Origin: Shinella sp. CPCC 101442
Lineage (GTDB): Bacteria; Pseudomonadota; Alphaproteobacteria; Rhizobiales; Rhizobiaceae
Length of the DNA stretch: 64,000 nt
Direction: 5' to 3'
NCBI RefSeq assembly: GCF_024704725.1
Contig: NZ_JALIQS010000001.1
Span: forward strand, 1,054,001 to 1,118,000
How positions within the stretch are numbered: the first letter of the stretch is position 1; every line of letters begins with the position of its first letter. Below, piece after piece: positions 60,940 to 64,000 of the stretch. Below the pieces are notes generated by a model, which ran no database searches, had not been told where the DNA came from, and saw only the letters and a program-made list of their open reading frames with translations. A program made the position numbers and the translations under genes.

Positions 60940-61715
60940 GCGCCGCGTCTGCCCGGCCGGCGGCACTCGTCACGGGCTCTTCACGCGGCATCGGGCTTGC
61001 CGTTGCCGAGGCCTTGGCGCGGGAGGGCTTTGCGGTCGCGATTAACGCGCCGGTCGAGGATGCCGAGCTTGCCGCCGCCGTCGCCCGCATCGCGGCCTAT
61101 GGCGTTCCGGTGGTCGCCGCCCCGTTCGATGTCGCCGCGATCGGCGGCCACGAGGCGGCGCTCGGTGCGGTCGAGGAAAAGCTCGGGCCGCTCACCACGC
61201 TGGTCAACAATGCCGGTGTCGGCGTGCTAAAGCGCGGCGACATGCTGGAGGTCTCGGAAGAGAGCTGGGACCGCTGCTTTGCCGTCAACACGAAGGCCCT
61301 GTTCTTCCTGAGCCAGGCCTTCGCCCGCCGCCTTCTTGCACGCGCCCGGCCATCGCTCTTCCATTCGATCGTCAACGTCACCTCGTCGAATGCCGTCGCC
61401 GTAGCGGAGCAGCGTTCGGAATACTGCTCCTCGAAGGCCGCAGCCGCCATGGTTTCCAAGACGCTCGCCGTTCGGCTCGGGCGGGAGAACATTGCCGTTT
61501 ATGACGTCCAGCCCGGCCTGATCGCCACCGAGATGACCGCGCCTGTCATCGAGGCTTATCGCGAACGGGCGTCGCAGGGGCTTACGCTCTTCCCACGCGT
61601 CGGCGAGCCGGACGAAGTCGGCACGTTGATCGCATCCCTTGCGACCGGCCGGCTTCCTTACACAACCGGACTGTCGATCCCGGCCGATGCCGGCATGCTC
61701 GTCCCGCGCTTCTGA
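60936..61715 (+). CDS. Short-chain dehydrogenase/reductase (3-oxoacyl reductase-like)
   Basis: 259 aa classical SDR. NAD(P) motif 'TGSSRGIGLAVAEALA' (about 13-28), 'VNNAGVGVLK', active-site Ser in 'IVNVTSSNAVAV', Tyr/Lys in 'SEYCSSKAAAAM', 'VQPGLIATEM'. It probably oxidises the 3-hydroxyacyl intermediate or a sugar hydroxyl. The ATGA overlap with the acyl-CoA dehydrogenase gene indicates coupling. Confidence 0.88.
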   Translation: MSAASARPAALVTGSSRGIGLAVAEALAREGFAVAINAPVEDAELAAAVARIAAYGVPVVAAPFDVAAIGGHEAALGAVEEKLGPLTTLVNNAGVGVLKRGDMLEVSEESWDRCFAVNTKALFFLSQAFARRLLARARPSLFHSIVNVTSSNAVAVAEQRSEYCSSKAAAAMVSKTLAVRLGRENIAVYDVQPGLIATEMTAPVIEAYRERASQGLTLFPRVGEPDEVGTLIASLATGRLPYTTGLSIPADAGMLVPRF

Positions 61716-61725
61716 GGTCACTTCC

Positions 61726-62874
61726 ATGAAAATTGCCCTTCCCGATACCGCCGGTCGCCGCACCGACTACGCCCTGACCGGAACACCGATCGCGGCTGCG
61801 ACGCTCGGTAAAAACCCGGCGCGTGTGGTCTATTCTGCCGCTCATGTCGTCGCCGATCCTTTCACAGCGAACGATCCCTCGGGTCGCGCTACGGTGGACT
61901 GGTCGAAGACGATGGAGTTTCGCCGCTACCTCGCCGGCCTTGGCCTCGGCATTGCCGAGGCGATGGATACGGCGCAGCGCGGCATGGGGCTCGATTGGCC
62001 AGGCGCGCTCGAACTGATCCGCCGCACGCGCGAGGAGCTTCCGGATGCGCTCGTCGCCAACGGTTGCGGCACGGATCATCTCGACCCCGCGACGGTGACG
62101 AGCCTGGACGATGTGCGCCGGGCCTATCTGGAACAGGCGGGAGCGATCCAGAAACTCGGTGGCCGCCTCATCCTCATGGCCTCCCGCGCGCTGGTGCGCG
62201 TCGCGAAAGGGCCGGAAGACTACCTCAAGGTCTATTCCGATGTGCTCGCCGCGTGCGATGAGCCGGTGATCCTGCATTGGCTCGGCGATATGTTCGACCC
62301 ACAACTTGCCGGCTATTGGGGCGATGCGGCGTTTGAACCTGCCATGCAGACGGCGCTCGCGGTTATCGAAGCGAACACGGCGAAGGTCGACGGCATCAAG
62401 ATCTCCCTCCTCGACAAGGAGAAAGAGATCGTCATGCGCCGCCTCCTCCCGGCCGGCGTGAAAATGTACACTGGCGACGACTTCAACTATCCCGAACTCA
62501 TCGAGGGCGACAGCGAGGGGTTCTCCCATGCTCTGCTCGGCATCTTCGACCCGCTCGCGCCTGCCGCGGCCTATGCGGTGGAGCGGCTGGGCGAGGGTGA
62601 CAAAGCAGCCTTCCGCGCAACACTCGACCCCACCGTGCCGCTCGCCCGTCTGATCTTTCGCGCGCCCACGCAATACTACAAGACCGGCGTCGTCTTCCTC
62701 GCCTGGCTGAATGGTTTCCAGGATCACTTCGTGATGCTGAATGGCGCCCATGCCATGCGGCCGCTCCCCTATTTCGTCGAGGTCTTCCGTCTTGCCGACC
62801 AGTGCGGCCTGTTGCGGAATCCGGAGCTTGCAGTCGAGCGCATGAAGAAGCTGCTCGCCCTCTACGGCGCATGA
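61726..62874 (+). CDS. DUF993 family protein (dihydrodipicolinate-synthase-like aldolase fold)
   Basis: 382 aa. Segments 'GLGIAEAMDTAQRGMGLDW', 'GRLILMASRALVRVAKGPED' and 'VILHWLGDMFDPQLAGYWGD' resemble the DUF993 group, remote relatives of class-I aldolases of the DHDPS/NAL type. A candidate Schiff-base lysine is in 'KVDGIKISLLDKEKE'. No reaction is established for the family to my knowledge. It is coupled (ATGA at 62871) to the TIM-barrel epimerase-like gene, so the pair likely acts on one sugar-derived intermediate, e.g. retro-aldol cleavage. Confidence 0.75.
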   Translation: MKIALPDTAGRRTDYALTGTPIAAATLGKNPARVVYSAAHVVADPFTANDPSGRATVDWSKTMEFRRYLAGLGLGIAEAMDTAQRGMGLDWPGALELIRRTREELPDALVANGCGTDHLDPATVTSLDDVRRAYLEQAGAIQKLGGRLILMASRALVRVAKGPEDYLKVYSDVLAACDEPVILHWLGDMFDPQLAGYWGDAAFEPAMQTALAVIEANTAKVDGIKISLLDKEKEIVMRRLLPAGVKMYTGDDFNYPELIEGDSEGFSHALLGIFDPLAPAAAYAVERLGEGDKAAFRATLDPTVPLARLIFRAPTQYYKTGVVFLAWLNGFQDHFVMLNGAHAMRPLPYFVEVFRLADQCGLLRNPELAVERMKKLLALYGA

Positions 62875-63734
62875 CGATGCGCGATTTTTCGAGCGACCAT
62901 TCGGCCTTGGCACTGAACACAGCCAGCCTCGGGCACAACCTCGAAGGCCATGGAGCGGGATGGGAGCCCGAGCGGGTGATAGATGCCTGCGCCGCGCGCG
63001 GTTTCGGCTCGATCGTCTTCTGGCGTCGGGAAATCGGTGCACGGGCCATCGAGATTGGGGACCGGGCGCGGGCAGCGGGCCTGTCCGTGGCCGGGCTTTG
63101 CCGCACCCCGTTTCTCGTCGGCACGGAGGCCATCGACAAGGCTGCGGTTCTCGACGAGGCGAAGGCCTCCATCGACATGGCCGCCGGCCTCGGGGCGACC
63201 GTGCTGACGATTGTGGTGGGAGGTGTGCATCGCGGCACCAAGGGCACGGCCGAGAGCCTCAAGATCGTGGCCGACCGTGTCGCCGACCTCGCACCCTATG
63301 CGGCGGAATGCAATGTCAAGCTGGCGCTCGAACCGCTCAATCCCGTCTATGCCGGCAACCGCTCCTGCCTGACGACCGTGCGGGATGCTCTCGACATCTG
63401 CGACGCGGTCGACGCACCAAACCTCGGCGTTGCCGTCGATGTCTATCATGTCTGGTGGGACAGCGACCTCGATACCCAGCTGATACGTGCCGGCAAGGCC
63501 CGGATCTTCGGCTATCATCTCTGCGACTGGCTCGCCGATACGCGCGATGTCCTGCTCGATCGCGGCATGATGGGCGATGGTGTCGCCGATCTCAAGGCGA
63601 TCCGCAAAGGCGTCGAGGGCGCGGGCTACGCCGGGCCGTGCGAAGTCGAGATTTTTTCTGCGAACAACTGGTGGAAGCGCGACCCCGGCGAGGTTCTCGA
63701 CGTGATGGTCGACCGATTCCGCACCCTCTGCTGA
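62871..63734 (+). CDS. Sugar phosphate isomerase/epimerase-like TIM-barrel protein
   Basis: 287 aa, AP-endonuclease-2/xylose-isomerase-like barrel. Metal-ligand pattern: Glu in '[16 protein letters not shown]', Asp/His in '[13 protein letters not shown]', His in '[14 protein letters not shown]', Glu in '[12 protein letters not shown]'. Family members isomerise or epimerise sugars or keto-acids (inosose isomerase, hydroxypyruvate isomerase, tagatose epimerase). The start overlaps the DUF993 stop; a second ATG at 62877 is possible. Confidence 0.8.
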   Translation: MTMRDFSSDHSALALNTASLGHNLEGHGAGWEPERVIDACAARGFGSIVFWRREIGARAIEIGDRARAAGLSVAGLCRTPFLVGTEAIDKAAVLDEAKASIDMAAGLGATVLTIVVGGVHRGTKGTAESLKIVADRVADLAPYAAECNVKLALEPLNPVYAGNRSCLTTVRDALDICDAVDAPNLGVAVDVYHVWWDSDLDTQLIRAGKARIFGYHLCDWLADTRDVLLDRGMMGDGVADLKAIRKGVEGAGYAGPCEVEIFSANNWWKRDPGEVLDVMVDRFRTLC

Positions 63735-63750
63735 CGACAAGGAGAATTCC

Positions 63751-64000
63751 ATGAAACTGCTCGTTCCGATCAAGCGGGTCGTAGATTACAACGTCAAAAT
63801 TCGCGTCAAGTCTGACGGCTCGGGCGTCGAGCTAGCGAATGTGAAGATGTCGATGAACCCGTTCGACGAGATTTCCGTCGAGGAAGCGTTGCGGCTGAAG
63901 GAAGCCGGCAAGGCAGAGGAAGTGATCGTCGTGTCGATCGGTCCCGCCAAGGCCGAAGAGACGCTGCGCACAGCACTCGCCATGGGTGCCGACCGCGCCG
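63751..64000 (+). CDS. etfB: Electron transfer flavoprotein beta subunit (5' part)
   Basis: The first 83 residues are in the window: '[20 protein letters not shown]', '[20 protein letters not shown]', '[20 protein letters not shown]'. This is the typical EtfB start. It accepts electrons from acyl-CoA dehydrogenase; etfA is expected just outside. A dedicated ETF copy within the operon supports the idea that the pathway depends on the acyl-CoA dehydrogenase step. AAGGAG lies before the ATG; 16 bp behind the epimerase-like gene. Confidence 0.93.
   Translation, partial: MKLLVPIKRVVDYNVKIRVKSDGSGVELANVKMSMNPFDEISVEEALRLKEAGKAEEVIVVSIGPAKAEETLRTALAMGADRA

Overview
The window looks like a high-GC alphaproteobacterial replicon, most likely Rhizobiaceae (Rhizobium/Ensifer/Shinella-like). 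The grounds are codon use, MocR/Lrp/TetR/LacI regulators next to ABC catabolic operons, a B12-controlled metE, and RTX-type surface proteins. The dense packing of nutrient-scavenging operons and the near absence of housekeeping genes fit an accessory chromid, megaplasmid or catabolic island. No tRNA, rRNA, CRISPR or intact insertion sequence was seen.

Region 1 (1-3.2 kb): a TetR-family regulator (cut by the left edge) is divergent from a two-gene operon. The operon encodes an old-yellow-enzyme-type flavoprotein related to N-methylproline/betaine demethylases and a cupin with the complete active-site set of DddQ-type DMSP lyases. Region 2 (3.3-17.8 kb): an apparently complete ectoine/5-hydroxyectoine island. 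The leftward arm is doeX (Lrp), doeC, doeD and an extra M20 deacylase. The rightward arm is enuR, then ehuABCD (uptake), eutABC (hydroxyectoine to ectoine) and eutDE (ectoine to diaminobutyrate). DoeD and DoeC then carry diaminobutyrate to aspartate. Region 3 (18-27 kb): a 623-aa RTX protein, an Lrp regulator divergent from a cystathionine-gamma-synthase-family enzyme, a Rieske betaine-type oxygenase behind a strong 5' hairpin, and a cobalamin riboswitch with metE. A second, orphan cobalamin riboswitch follows, abutting decayed fragments of fdhA and of a uracil-DNA glycosylase. Together, regions 1-3 deal with osmolytes and methylated sulfur or nitrogen compounds.

Region 4 (27.3-35.4 kb): one 2681-aa RTX/cadherin-like giant protein with five 190-aa internal repeats, two of them nearly identical in DNA. 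No type I secretion genes are in view.

Region 5 (35.5-64 kb): a large catabolic regulon with no obvious described counterpart. It has a CUT1 and a CUT2 sugar-type ABC transporter, two GMC oxidoreductases, two MDR dehydrogenases, two aldo-keto reductases, an aldehyde dehydrogenase and a VOC protein. It also has a CoA-transferase, enoyl-CoA hydratase, glycerate 2-kinase, acyl-CoA dehydrogenase, SDR, a DUF993 aldolase-like protein, a sugar isomerase/epimerase-like protein and the start of etfB. Five copies of a 16-bp palindrome close to GTAACTAGTTAGTTAC lie in the promoters of most of its transcription units. A second palindrome (TGAAACGTTTCA) lies at three promoters. They are best explained as operators of the TetR- and LacI-family regulators encoded in its middle. 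The gene set suggests uptake of a polyol- or sugar-like molecule, oxidation to an acid, CoA activation, beta-oxidation-like cleavage and recovery of a C3 glycerate unit. The substrate cannot be read from sequence.
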